The notes under the pieces are model-generated. The model was not told the origin of the DNA, did not search any database, and was given only the letters and a program-made list of their open reading frames with translations. Source: Hydrogenophilus thermoluteolus (GTDB lineage: Bacteria; Pseudomonadota; Gammaproteobacteria; Burkholderiales; Rhodocyclaceae). From it: a stretch of DNA of 64,000 nucleotides. The translations under genes were made by a program, and so were the position numbers. The stretch's first letter is position 1, and each line of letters opens with the position of its first letter. Positions 25,609 through 34,607 of the stretch are shown one piece after another. The DNA lies in the NCBI RefSeq assembly GCF_003574215.1, contig NZ_AP018558.1, positions 964,001-1,028,000 on the forward strand, given 5' to 3'.

Positions 25609-26429
25609 CGGCTAACCTTGTCCGCGGTTTGTGTTGTGTGGCTGGGGTTCGTCTCTTTTGGGGCAGCACTGGCAAACGGGCGCATCGCTTCAAGTCCTTG
25701 CGCCACCCGAATCACTTCGCCAACGACGATGAGCGCAGGGGGGTGGACTTCAGCTGCTTTCGCGATTGCGGGGAGCGTTGCCAACGAACCGACGATGCGC
25801 CGTTCCTGCGGCGTGGTGGCGGCTTCGATGATCGCTGCCGGTGTTTCCGGCGCACGCCCATGTGCGATGAGTTGCGCGCAGAGCTCAGGCAACGTGGAAA
25901 CGCCCATGTAGAAAACGACGGTCTGTTTGGGGCGAGCCAATGCGGGCCAGTCGAGGTTGAGCTTACCGTTTTGCAAGTGGCCGGTGACGAAGAGGCAGGC
26001 TTGTGCCACACCGCGATGCGTCAGCGGCAGTGCGTTGCTCGCGGCCATGCCACAGGCCGCAGTGATGCCAGGAACGATCTCGAACGGCACGCCGGCCGCG
26101 GCAAGTGCCCATGCTTCCTCACCGCCGCGACCGAAAATCAATGGATCGCCACCCTTGAGACGGATGATGCGCCGCGGCGTTTCTTGCCACAGACGAACGA
26201 GCAGTTGGTTGATCTCTTCTTGAGGCAAGGTGTGATTTCCGGCGCTCTTGCCAACGAAGATGCGTTCGGCTGTGGGGGAGATCAGCGCCAGGACGCCATC
26301 GGAGACGAGGTTGTCATAGACGACCACGTCGGCGTGCTGCAAGAGCTTTGCTGCGCGCAGCGTCAGCAACTCGGGGTCGCCTGGCCCGGCGCCAACCAGA
26401 TAGACTTGCGGTGTGGGGAGATCGCTCAT
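25605..26429 (-). CDS. nirE: Uroporphyrinogen-III C-methyltransferase (NirE type)
   Basis: A 274-residue SUMT: VYLVGAGPGDPELLTLRAAKLL at the N-terminus, LKGGDPLIFGRGGEE, and GITAACGMAASNALPLTHR. It converts uroporphyrinogen III to precorrin-2 with two SAM. Sequence alone does not separate CobA from NirE, but it leads an operon with norQD under a DNR-type box and no other copy lies in the heme d1 cluster, so a role in heme d1 supply is the best reading. There is no fused CysG oxidase/chelatase domain, so precorrin-2 must be handled elsewhere. Confidence 0.88.
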   Translation of the reverse strand: MSDLPTPQVYLVGAGPGDPELLTLRAAKLLQHADVVVYDNLVSDGVLALISPTAERIFVGKSAGNHTLPQEEINQLLVRLWQETPRRIIRLKGGDPLIFGRGGEEAWALAAAGVPFEIVPGITAACGMAASNALPLTHRGVAQACLFVTGHLQNGKLNLDWPALARPKQTVVFYMGVSTLPELCAQLIAHGRAPETPAAIIEAATTPQERRIVGSLATLPAIAKAAEVHPPALIVVGEVIRVAQGLEAMRPFASAAPKETNPSHTTQTADKVSR

Positions 26430-26460
26430 CGGAGAACCCTCGTTTTTCTCTCATATCGGT

Positions 26461-26502
26461 GTTGTACCACTGTGGTGGTTGATTCGCTATGACCTACGTC
26501 AA
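26461..26502 (-). promoter_or_regulatory. FNR/DNR-type box and -10 for nirE-norQ-norD
   Basis: Read on the reverse strand, TTGACGTAGGTCAT (26489-26502) matches TTGAY-N4-RTCAA at 9 of 10 positions. TACAAC (reverse of 26461-26466) is centred 32 bp downstream. The predicted start lies about 25 nt before the nirE ATG. Confidence 0.65.
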
Positions 26503-26515
26503 TTTGTTCATGTTT

Positions 26516-27724
26516 CTATCCCGGGCGACCATCTGGGCGGGGACGGATCAGGCGCGGGATGAAGCGGGTGAGGTAGAGCACGAAAGCACTGGCAAAAAAG
26601 AGTGCTGAAAGCCGTAAGCTCCAACCGGCCCATGACACAGGGGCTGCGGCAAAGAGGCGGGTAGCGGTTGCGGCGCCGATGAGGAAGAAAGCAAAACGCA
26701 AACCGCGGGGTGCGCGGTTGGGGTTCCCGCCGGTGTGTCCCAACGCGGTGCGGGTGATCATGCCCAGGATCATCCAACCCATGCCGCCGACGGTGATCAG
26801 ATGGAGCACTGCGCTCCGCCAGCCCGATTCGCTCCAAACCGCCAAACCGAACGCGAGAATACCCAGACCGGTTGCGGCAAAGCCAAGATGAAGCACCCAA
26901 ACCATCGGGTTTTCCCAAATGCGCGGGTGGTACCAGCGGACAGAGCGTTCGAGATAGGCGACTCCGGTGGCGACGCTGAGCACAAGCACCACAAAGCGTG
27001 GCGCGTCGAAGAGGAGCGCGCAGGCGAGCGCTTCCGCGCCGAGCACGGTCAGTCCAAGCGAATAAGCAGGTGTCGGTACTTGCTCCAGCGACAATGCTCG
27101 GCTGGTAAAAAAGGAGATGACCCGCAACCCCATGAACGCGATGATCGCCGCGATCGCAAATACGCCCGCTTCCAGAAAAGCGAGCGGGTTGCTCCATACG
27201 GATTGATCCCCGATTGAAGCGAGGAACCCCAACTCCAGTGCCCCGAGCACGAGGACCAAAAGCGGAACGGGGTAGTTACGCACTTGCTGTCGCTTCCAGA
27301 CGCGAAACCAAAGCGTTTCAGCCGCAGCCAACCAGAAGAGCGCCGCGGGAATTGCGATCCCCAACAGAGACGGGGAGAACGTGGCGGCAACTCGGGTGAT
27401 GAGCCAGAGTAGAACCAGCGCTCCCAAACGGATCCCGGCTAAAGGGGGTAACCCCGTCCAGTTGGTGACCGCGGTATGTAAGAAGCCGACGACGATCGCG
27501 CCGCCAAAACCCCAGACCATTTCGTGGCCGTGCCAAAAAAGGCTGGTTAGGAGGGGATCGACGCGCAGCGTGGTCCCGCCAAAAGGAGGAGCGATGCCCC
27601 AACCCCACAGCAAGACATTGACCACGACAAGTAGGCTGCCCAAGAGGTAAAACGGGCGAAAGGCCATCGCGAGCCATGCCGAGACGCTGGGCGCGAGTTG
27701 GGTGTGCATACGGTTCGGATCCAT
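26516..27724 (-). CDS. nnrS: NnrS family membrane protein
   Basis: A 402-residue protein with about twelve hydrophobic segments. The NnrS signatures HGHEMVWGFGGAIVVGFLHTAVTNWTG and MITRTALGHTGG contain the conserved histidines. NnrS proteins bind heme and copper in the inner membrane and protect against nitrosative stress during denitrification. The ATG at 27724 has AAAGGA upstream. It is divergent from nirS; the box in the shared interval is placed correctly for nirS, and it is unclear whether it also serves nnrS. Confidence 0.88.
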   Translation of the reverse strand: MDPNRMHTQLAPSVSAWLAMAFRPFYLLGSLLVVVNVLLWGWGIAPPFGGTTLRVDPLLTSLFWHGHEMVWGFGGAIVVGFLHTAVTNWTGLPPLAGIRLGALVLLWLITRVAATFSPSLLGIAIPAALFWLAAAETLWFRVWKRQQVRNYPVPLLVLVLGALELGFLASIGDQSVWSNPLAFLEAGVFAIAAIIAFMGLRVISFFTSRALSLEQVPTPAYSLGLTVLGAEALACALLFDAPRFVVLVLSVATGVAYLERSVRWYHPRIWENPMVWVLHLGFAATGLGILAFGLAVWSESGWRSAVLHLITVGGMGWMILGMITRTALGHTGGNPNRAPRGLRFAFFLIGAATATRLFAAAPVSWAGWSLRLSALFFASAFVLYLTRFIPRLIRPRPDGRPG

Positions 27725-27819
27725 GCGCGTCCTTTGCAAAGATTTGGTTGTTCCCCAATTATGACGCAGGCGTTCTGTCCCTGCCTTGAGCTGCAACAGT
27801 TTTACCAAAACCTGAAAAA

Positions 27820-27861
27820 TTGACAGGGATCAAGGCAAAGCAGACGCAGAAGCGCTAAAGT
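27820..27861 (+). promoter_or_regulatory. FNR/DNR-type box and -10 for the nirS operon
   Basis: TTGACAGGGATCAA at 27820-27833 matches the consensus half-sites TTGAY and RTCAA. TAAAGT (27856-27861) is centred 32 bp downstream. A transcript would start near 27868, leaving about a 47-nt leader before the nirS ATG. Confidence 0.75.
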
Positions 27862-27914
27862 GCCCCATGCCATACCTTCATTGGGAAGGTGGCTTTCGTG
27901 GAATTAGGGGAGTA

Positions 27915-29633
27915 ATGACCATGAGGATGAAGACCTTGACATTGGCACTGCTGGCGCTGCCTTGGGCAACCAGTGTCGCGTTTGCGCAGCATAAGGATGT
28001 ATCGAAACCGGAAGTGAACTACCAAGCGGGCGGCTCTTCGTTGCAAGGCGTCGAGATGCACCAGGACATCAATCCGAAGGCGCCGCCAATGACGAAGGCG
28101 GAGTTCGAAAAAGCGCGTAAGATCTATTTCGAGCGCTGCGCCGGTTGCCACGGCGTGCTGCGCAAAGGGGCGACCGGGAAACCGCTGACACCCGACATCA
28201 CCCTCGAAAAGGGAATACCTTATCTGGAAACGTTCATCAAATATGGGTCACCCGCCGGGATGCCCAACTGGGGAACGTCGGGTGAGCTCACCGACGAAGA
28301 GGTCAATCTCATGGCGCGTTACATCCAGCAGACCCCGCCGCAACCGCCGGAGTTTGGCCTCGCTGAGATGAAAGCGACCTGGAAAGTGATCGTTCCGCCC
28401 GAGAAGCGGCCAACGAAGAAGATGAACAACTACAATCTGGACAACCTCTTCTCGGTGACGTTGCGTGACGTTGGGAGGGTGGCGCTCATCGACGGGGATA
28501 CCAAGAAGATCATCAACATCGTCCCCACGGGCTACGCGGTACATATCTCGCGCCTTTCCGCCTCGGGTCGGTACCTCTACGTAATCGGGCGCGACGCCAA
28601 GATCAACATGATCGACCTGTGGATGGAGAAGCCCGACAACGTCGCAGAGATTCGCATCGGTCTGGAGGCGCGTTCGGTCGAAACCTCCAAGTTCAAAGGG
28701 TATGAAGACAAGTACGCAATTGCGGGCTCCTACTGGCCGCCGCAATACGTGATCATGGACGCGGATACCTTGGAACCCCTCAAGATCGTCTCGACGCGCG
28801 GGATGACGGTCGACACGCAAGAGTATCATCCCGAACCGCGCGTTGCGTCGATCGTCGCGAGCCACTTCCGGCCGGAGTTCGTCGTCAATATCAAAGAGAC
28901 CGGGAAGACCCACCTGGTCGACTATTCCGATATCGACAACCTGAAGATCACCGAGATTCCGCTCGCGCGATTCTTGCATGACGGTGGTTGGGACGCCTCG
29001 AAGCGCTACTTCCTCGTCGCGGCGAACAAGTCGAACAAGATCGCGGTAATCGACGCGAAAGAGGGTAAGCGCGTCGCGCTGATCGATGTCGGCAATATCC
29101 CGCACCCGGGCCGTGGCGCGAACTTCGTCGATCCGAAGTACGGACCGGTATGGGCAACGGGACATTTGGGTGACGAAACGATCGCGGTGATCGGTACCGA
29201 CCCCGAGAAACACCCGCAGTATGCGTGGAAGGTGGTGCGCACCCTCAAGGGGCAAGGCGGGGGGAACCTCTTCATCAAGACCCATCCGAAGTCGAAGCAC
29301 CTCTACGTCGATACGCCGCTCAACCCCGATCCGAAGGTATCGCAGTCGGTTGCGGTTTTCGATCTCACCAACCTCGACGCGCCGCCGAAGATTTTGCCGA
29401 TCGCCGAATGGGCCGGTTTGGATGACGATGGAGCCAAACGTGTGGTTCAGCCGGAATTCAACAAAGATGGCGACGAAGTGTGGTTCTCGGTCTGGTCGGC
29501 GAAAGACAAGAAATCGGCAATCGTCGTGGTCGACGACAAAACGCTGCAACCGAAAGCGGTGATCCAAGATCCGGCATTGATCACACCGACGGGCCACTTC
29601 AACGTCTACAATACGCAACACGACATCTACTGA
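27915..29633 (+). CDS. nirS: Cytochrome cd1 nitrite reductase
   Basis: About 572 residues from the ATG at 27915, with ATGs at 27921 and 27927 also possible near the AGGGGAG site. A Sec signal peptide ends at AFA-Q, followed by the heme c domain with CAGCH (Cys75) and the eight-bladed beta-propeller that binds heme d1, with the typical SNLSVTLRD-like start (DNLFSVTLRDVGRVALID), PTGYAVHISR and the C-terminal PTGHFNVYNTQHDIY. It reduces nitrite to NO in the periplasm. It is first in the nirSCF-DL-GH-JN operon. Confidence 0.97.
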   Translation: MTMRMKTLTLALLALPWATSVAFAQHKDVSKPEVNYQAGGSSLQGVEMHQDINPKAPPMTKAEFEKARKIYFERCAGCHGVLRKGATGKPLTPDITLEKGIPYLETFIKYGSPAGMPNWGTSGELTDEEVNLMARYIQQTPPQPPEFGLAEMKATWKVIVPPEKRPTKKMNNYNLDNLFSVTLRDVGRVALIDGDTKKIINIVPTGYAVHISRLSASGRYLYVIGRDAKINMIDLWMEKPDNVAEIRIGLEARSVETSKFKGYEDKYAIAGSYWPPQYVIMDADTLEPLKIVSTRGMTVDTQEYHPEPRVASIVASHFRPEFVVNIKETGKTHLVDYSDIDNLKITEIPLARFLHDGGWDASKRYFLVAANKSNKIAVIDAKEGKRVALIDVGNIPHPGRGANFVDPKYGPVWATGHLGDETIAVIGTDPEKHPQYAWKVVRTLKGQGGGNLFIKTHPKSKHLYVDTPLNPDPKVSQSVAVFDLTNLDAPPKILPIAEWAGLDDDGAKRVVQPEFNKDGDEVWFSVWSAKDKKSAIVVVDDKTLQPKAVIQDPALITPTGHFNVYNTQHDIY

Positions 29634-29645
29634 GCGGTATGCGCG

Positions 29646-30014
29646 ATGGTGGCGAAGCAAAGCAATTTGGCTATCGTGCATTTTGCTGCGCAGGCCATCG
29701 CGCTGCTCGCACTGCCTATTGCACACGCTGGTGCGGGCGATGTGATCTCGCCCGCGCCCACATCTGAGCGCCAGCGCGCGATCGTCCATCTGGTGCGCCA
29801 GGACTGTGGCGCGTGTCACGGAATGACCCTGCAGGGCGGGTTAGGGCCGCCGTTGACGCCCGAAGCGTTGGCGGAAAAGCCGACGGAGAGTTTGGTGGCG
29901 ACGATCTGCCAAGGTCGCGCTGGAACGCCAATGCCCCCTTTTGCCCCTTTTCTTTCTGAGGATGAAGCAAGATGGATCGTCGAACGCCTGAAGCAGGGCT
30001 TTCCCAGCGAATGA
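29646..30014 (+). CDS. nirC: NirC: small periplasmic cytochrome c (c55X)
   Basis: A 122-residue protein with a signal peptide (LALPIAHA) and one heme c site, CGACH (Cys54), then GLGPPLTPEAL and a Met-containing GTPMPPFAPFL that could provide the axial ligand. NirC-type cytochromes donate electrons to NirS or take part in heme d1 maturation. It starts 12 bp after nirS and its stop overlaps the nirF start. Confidence 0.88.
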   Translation: MVAKQSNLAIVHFAAQAIALLALPIAHAGAGDVISPAPTSERQRAIVHLVRQDCGACHGMTLQGGLGPPLTPEALAEKPTESLVATICQGRAGTPMPPFAPFLSEDEARWIVERLKQGFPSE

Positions 30015-31228
30015 AACGGGTTGCCCTACTCCTGCAAGCAACCCTTTTGTTTTTCGGGGGTGCGCTTGGGACACACGCGCACGAATCTGGTGGGCACGAT
30101 ATGCTCGGCGCCTCGGTTTTGGCGTTACCCACTGGGGATCTTGGCGTCGTGATCGAACGTGCAACCGGCAGTGTATTGTTGGTGGCGCATTCACAACCCC
30201 GCATCATCAAGCGTCTGGAAGGATTGGGCGATCTTTCGCACGCTTCGGTGGTCTTCTCCCGTGATCAACGCTATGCCTATCTTTTTGGCCGTGACGGTGC
30301 GCTCACGCAGATCGACTTGCTGACGCAGCAGGTCAAGAAACGGGTTGCGCAGGCGACGAACAGCATCGGCGGTGCGGTTTCCAGTGACGGCAAACTTGTG
30401 GTGGCGCAAAATTACGCGCCGGGAGGTATCAAAGCGTTCGACGCCGAGACGCTGGCGTTGGTCGCCGATATTCCTGCGCAACCCGGCGCAACGGGAGCAC
30501 CTTCGAAAGTCGTTGGGTTGGCCGACTTGCCGGGGCGGCGTTTTGCCTACGCGCTCTTCGATGCCAACGCGCTCTGTTTGACCGATCTCTCCAATCTGGC
30601 GCAACCGAAAACCGAATGCCACCTCGCTGGAAAACAGCCTTACGACGGCTTGGTCTCCAACGACGGCCGGTTCTACCTGGCGGGCCTGTTTGGTGAAGAC
30701 GGCATCGCATTCTACGACGATCTCTACCCGGAACGGGGGGTGCAAAAGATCCTTGCGGGGTATGGCCGCGGCGAACAGCCGTTACCGGTATATAAGATGC
30801 CCCATCTCCGCGGTTGGGCGGTCGCCGGAGATTTTGCGTTCTTGCCGGCGATCGGTCGGCACGAAGTGTTGGTGGTCGATACCCGCACCTGGCAGGAAGT
30901 CGGTCGCGTGCCGGTCAAAGGGCAACCCGTTTTCGCGGTTGCGCGTCCTGATGGGCGTGAAGTTTGGGTCAATTTCGCTTTCCCTGATAACGGTTGGGTG
31001 CAGGTGATCGACCGCAAGACGCTTGCGGTGACCCATACCTTTTCACCGGGAGAGGCGGTGCTCCATCTCGAGTTTACGCCAAAGGGTGATCAAGTTTGGG
31101 TCTCGGCACGCGACAGCAACGCGGTGGTGGTTTATGACACCTCGACCAAAACGGAGGTTGCGCGGCTTCCTGCCCGTGCTCCGAGCGGGATCTTTTTTAC
31201 CTATCTCGCTGCGCTGTTCGGTCGGTGA
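30011..31228 (+). CDS. nirF: NirF: periplasmic heme d1 biosynthesis protein
   Basis: From the ATG at 30011 (ATGA overlap with nirC) the protein has 405 residues with a signal peptide and a propeller related to the d1 domain of NirS but without a heme c motif. Recognisable phrases include HDMLGASVLALP, GDLSHASVVFSRD and NSIGGAVSSDGKLVVAQNY. NirF acts in a late step of heme d1 synthesis. No lipobox cysteine is visible, so it should be soluble. Confidence 0.92.
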   Translation: MKRVALLLQATLLFFGGALGTHAHESGGHDMLGASVLALPTGDLGVVIERATGSVLLVAHSQPRIIKRLEGLGDLSHASVVFSRDQRYAYLFGRDGALTQIDLLTQQVKKRVAQATNSIGGAVSSDGKLVVAQNYAPGGIKAFDAETLALVADIPAQPGATGAPSKVVGLADLPGRRFAYALFDANALCLTDLSNLAQPKTECHLAGKQPYDGLVSNDGRFYLAGLFGEDGIAFYDDLYPERGVQKILAGYGRGEQPLPVYKMPHLRGWAVAGDFAFLPAIGRHEVLVVDTRTWQEVGRVPVKGQPVFAVARPDGREVWVNFAFPDNGWVQVIDRKTLAVTHTFSPGEAVLHLEFTPKGDQVWVSARDSNAVVVYDTSTKTEVARLPARAPSGIFFTYLAALFGR

Positions 31229-31238
31229 GGGGAAAGGC

Positions 31239-32315
31239 GTGACCAGTTATCTCAGTGCGGACCGAAGTGTGCAGATCCTTCTCTCCTCCGGGTGTAACCC
31301 CTCGGCAGATGACCTCGTATCGACTTGGACGCTTCACCTCGTCAATGCGTGGCAGCGTGGTTTTCCGCTGGTTTCGCGGCCATTTGCCGAAATCGCGAAA
31401 GCGCACGGCGCATCGGAAGCCGAAGTTCGATCTGCTTTTTGCAGCGCCAAAGCGAACGGATGGATCGATCGGATCGGCCCGGTTTGGGCGCCGCGGACCG
31501 TCGGATGGAGCACTCTTGCTGCTGCCCCCGTCCCCGCGGAGCGGCTGCACGAAGCGGGTTCGATCATCGCGCGCTACCCGGAAATCAACCACAACTATGC
31601 CCGTAGCGGCGCCGAACTCAACTTGTGGTTCGTACTGACCGCCCCCACCGAAAACGCGGGTCGATCGCTTTTGGTAACCCTCAGTCAGGAAATCGGCGCC
31701 CCGATCTACCTTTTTCCGCTGGTACGCGAATACCACATCGACCTAGGGTTCGACTTCGTCCAAGGGGGCAAGGCGCAAGCGCGCGAACGCGTGCCGAAGA
31801 CACCGTGCGACCGCTGGCGTACACAGGCGTTGTCCAAACGGGAACAGCAATTATTTGCGATTCTGAGTGAGGGATTGCCGCTCGTTCCCCAACCGTATCG
31901 GCAGATCGCCGAGCAATGCGGTTGCGTGGAAAGCGACGTGGTGCAGCAGATTGCGCACTGGCTCGCCGAAGGGACGATGCGCCGTTTCGGTGCCGTGGTT
32001 CGTCATCGGGCGTTGGGATGGACGGCCAATGCGATGGCGGTCTGGGCCGTGCCGCCGGCATTGGTGGACGAACTGGGGGTGCAACTGGCTGCAGAGCCGG
32101 AGGTGCATCTCTGCTATCGACGCGAACCGGTGCCCGAAGTCTGGCCTTATACACTCTATGCGATGGTCCACGGCAGCGATTCGACCCACGTTGCGCAAGT
32201 GGTCTCAGCGATCCAGCGCCGCTTGGCACTCGACCGTTTTTCCCATCGACTGCTCTTTAGTACCCACTGCTTCAAACAGACCGGAGCGCGCTATGTCCGT
32301 TCCCGCGCCGCATGA
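31239..32315 (+). CDS. nirDL: Double siroheme decarboxylase subunit, NirD-NirL-type fusion
   Basis: From the GTG at 31239 (GGGAAAGG site) the protein has 358 residues, about twice the ~150-170 of single NirD/G/L/H proteins. It consists of two Lrp/AsnC-like units: the first with a winged helix (PLVSRPFAEIAKAHGASEAEV) and an RAM-like domain (LNLWFVLTAPTE, YLFPLVREYHIDLGFDF), the second repeating the plan (PLVPQPYRQIAEQCGCVESDV, VRHRALGWTANAMAVW). These proteins decarboxylate siroheme to 12,18-didecarboxysiroheme on the way to heme d1. NirDL fusions are known; which half is D or L is inferred. Confidence 0.85.
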   Translation: MTSYLSADRSVQILLSSGCNPSADDLVSTWTLHLVNAWQRGFPLVSRPFAEIAKAHGASEAEVRSAFCSAKANGWIDRIGPVWAPRTVGWSTLAAAPVPAERLHEAGSIIARYPEINHNYARSGAELNLWFVLTAPTENAGRSLLVTLSQEIGAPIYLFPLVREYHIDLGFDFVQGGKAQARERVPKTPCDRWRTQALSKREQQLFAILSEGLPLVPQPYRQIAEQCGCVESDVVQQIAHWLAEGTMRRFGAVVRHRALGWTANAMAVWAVPPALVDELGVQLAAEPEVHLCYRREPVPEVWPYTLYAMVHGSDSTHVAQVVSAIQRRLALDRFSHRLLFSTHCFKQTGARYVRSRAA

Positions 32316-33375
32316 GCTGTGCGAACGTGAGCGACTCCTCCTTTGGGCGCTTCAAGATCATCTGCCTTTGGCAACGCGCCCGTTTGCGCGTTGGGCTGAA
32401 TGGCTCGGGATGCCTGAAAGGGCGATTGCCGCGCAGATTGCCCAATGGTTGCAGGAGGGGTTGATTACCCGGTTTGGTCCGTTCATTCAAGTCGAGCGCA
32501 GCGGTGGCGCGTTCGTCCTCGCGGCGGTTGCTGCGCCTGAATCGGCGCTGGAGCAGACGATTGCGGCGATCAATGCGTTTCCCGAAGTGGCCCACCACTA
32601 TCTGCGCACCCATTTGCTCAACTGTTGGTTTGTGATCGCTTGTGAAAACGAGCGCGCGGTGACGGGGGTTGCGCGGGTGATAGAGCAGGCAACCGGATAT
32701 CGGGTTTGGCTCTTCCCCAAAGAGCGTGAATATTTCGTCCGTTTGCGTTTGCTGCCGTGGACGCCGCAAACGGCCCCTGACGAGGTTACATTGGCGGACT
32801 GGTCGGGACTCCTGGCGCAAACGCGGCCGACAGAACCCTCGGAAACGTCCCAAACGGAAGGGATGGTGCCGCGCCCTTTGTCGGCGCGCGAACGGGCGTT
32901 GCTCATCGCGACGCAAGCCGGGTTACCGTGTGTCGTCGAACCGTTTCGCACCGTCGCAGACCACCTGGGGTGGCGGGAAAACGAGGTGATCGATACCTTT
33001 TCCGCGCTGATTGCACGCGGCGTGGTTCGTCGTCTGGGCATCGCGGTCAATCATTACGCATTGGGTTATCGTGCGAATGCGATGTGCGTCTGGGATGTCG
33101 CCGACGAAGCAGTGGACGCGGTCGGATCCTGGCTGGCGGCAACCGGTGCGGTCAGTCATTGTTACCGGCGACCGCGCCATCTGCCCCATTGGCGCTTCAA
33201 TCTCTTTGCGATGTTGCACGGTCGCACGCGGGATGAAGTGGAAGCGCAACGTGCGCGGCTGATCGAGGCCTGTCACCAGCGCTTTCCCCAGGCGCTCACG
33301 GCACACGATGCGCTCTATTCGACACGGATTCTGAAAAAAAGCGGCGTTCGCCTGCGCCCAACAGCGATCGCGTAA
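32293..33375 (+). CDS. Double siroheme decarboxylase subunit, NirG-NirH-type fusion
   Basis: A second 360-residue two-unit Lrp/AsnC-like protein, starting inside the 3' end of the preceding gene (23-bp overlap). Unit one has LPLATRPFARWAEWLGMPERAI and LNCWFVIACE with WLFPKEREYFVRL. Unit two has LPCVVEPFRTVADHLGWRENEV, VNHYALGYRANAMCVWDV and the family motif SHCYRRPRHLPHWRFNLFAMLHG. A linker rich in Pro, Thr and Ser (about residues 160-190) joins them. With the previous gene it supplies all four NirD, L, G and H units as two polypeptides. Assignment to G and H rests on gene order only. Confidence 0.8.
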   Translation: MSVPAPHELCERERLLLWALQDHLPLATRPFARWAEWLGMPERAIAAQIAQWLQEGLITRFGPFIQVERSGGAFVLAAVAAPESALEQTIAAINAFPEVAHHYLRTHLLNCWFVIACENERAVTGVARVIEQATGYRVWLFPKEREYFVRLRLLPWTPQTAPDEVTLADWSGLLAQTRPTEPSETSQTEGMVPRPLSARERALLIATQAGLPCVVEPFRTVADHLGWRENEVIDTFSALIARGVVRRLGIAVNHYALGYRANAMCVWDVADEAVDAVGSWLAATGAVSHCYRRPRHLPHWRFNLFAMLHGRTRDEVEAQRARLIEACHQRFPQALTAHDALYSTRILKKSGVRLRPTAIA

Positions 33376-33398
33376 ATAGTCCCCCAAGGAGCCCAAAA

Positions 33399-34595
33399 AT
33401 GTTTCGCATTTCCGCTTTCATTGCTGAACTCTTCGAACCGACACCCGTTCGGGAGCGCCGTCGCTTGCCTGGGCCCGTCGTGATCTGGAACCTCATTCGC
33501 CGCTGTAATTTGCTGTGTGCCCACTGTTATTCGCTTTCCGCCGACACCGATTTTCGCGGCGAACTGACCACGGAAGAGGCGCTTGCGGTGATCGATGACT
33601 TGGCCGCGATGCGTGTGCCGGCGTTGATCCTTTCCGGCGGGGAGCCGCTTTTGCGTCCCGATCTCTTTCTCCTGGCCGATTACGCCAAGGAGAAAGGACT
33701 TTACACAGCGCTTTCCACCAACGGGACGTTGATCGACGACGCGATGGCCGAGCGGATTGCCGCGACCCATTTCGACTATGTCGGCATCAGCCTCGATGGC
33801 CTCGGGGAAACGCATGACCGTTTTCGGCGCAAAGCAGGAGCGTTCGATGCGTCCCAACGAGCGCTCTTGGCTTTACGTGACCTGGGGGTGAAGGTGGGGG
33901 TGCGCTACACGATGACCGAGGACAACGCGCACGATTTCGTACCCCTGCTCGATTGGGTTGCCGAGGCAGAGATTCCGCGCTTTTATTTCTCACACCTCAA
34001 TTACGCCGGGCGGGGCAAAAAAAATCGCGGGCGTGATGCGGTTGCCCAAACGACGCGCCGCGCCCTTACGACCCTTTTCGAACGGGCGCTTGCCGATTAT
34101 CGTGCTGGAACGGGCCGGGAATACACCACAGGCAACCACGATGCCGACGGTCCGTTCTTTCTCTTGTGGGTGCAGGCCAATTTCCCTGAGCGTGCCGAGC
34201 ATATCGCTGCGAAGCTGCGTCAATGGGGGGGCAACGCCAGTGGCGAAAACATTGCCAATATCGACAACTTAGGGAACGTTCATCCCGATACGATGTGGTG
34301 GCATGTCACGCTGGGCAACGTGCGCCACCGCCCATTCTCGGCGATTTGGCGCGATGAAACCCATCCGTTGCTTGCGGCATTGCGTCGCTATCCACGTGCG
34401 ATCAGCGGGCGTTGTGGTGCGTGTCGTTATTTGTCGCTCTGCAACGGCAGCTCTCGGGTTCGCGCCGAAATGGCCGCCGGTGACCTGTGGAGCGAAGACC
34501 CCGCATGCTATCTGAGCGACGAAGAGGTGGGGGTGACTCCGAGTTCGGGCGGCGTTGCTGCGCAGTCCAAAACCGCTGAGCTTGTGACGCACTAA
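33399..34595 (+). CDS. nirJ: NirJ: radical SAM heme d1 biosynthesis enzyme
   Basis: A 398-residue radical SAM protein with the cluster motif C36NLLC40AHC43, LSGGEPLLRPD and a C-terminal SPASM/Twitch-type cysteine set (RCGACRYLSLCNGSSRVRAEM...DPACYLS) for an extra Fe-S cluster. NirJ removes two propionate chains from didecarboxysiroheme, giving the oxo groups of heme d1. AAGGAG lies 8 nt before the ATG. It sits between the siroheme decarboxylase genes and nirN, as in other denitrifiers. Confidence 0.95.
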   Translation: MFRISAFIAELFEPTPVRERRRLPGPVVIWNLIRRCNLLCAHCYSLSADTDFRGELTTEEALAVIDDLAAMRVPALILSGGEPLLRPDLFLLADYAKEKGLYTALSTNGTLIDDAMAERIAATHFDYVGISLDGLGETHDRFRRKAGAFDASQRALLALRDLGVKVGVRYTMTEDNAHDFVPLLDWVAEAEIPRFYFSHLNYAGRGKKNRGRDAVAQTTRRALTTLFERALADYRAGTGREYTTGNHDADGPFFLLWVQANFPERAEHIAAKLRQWGGNASGENIANIDNLGNVHPDTMWWHVTLGNVRHRPFSAIWRDETHPLLAALRRYPRAISGRCGACRYLSLCNGSSRVRAEMAAGDLWSEDPACYLSDEEVGVTPSSGGVAAQSKTAELVTH

Positions 34596-34607
34596 GGGGC
34601 GAATCCG

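Noticed and set aside
28248..29819. A 523-residue reverse-strand frame opposite nirS
   Set aside because: It is an antisense shadow in GC-rich DNA with no recognisable motif; the forward strand encodes nirS.
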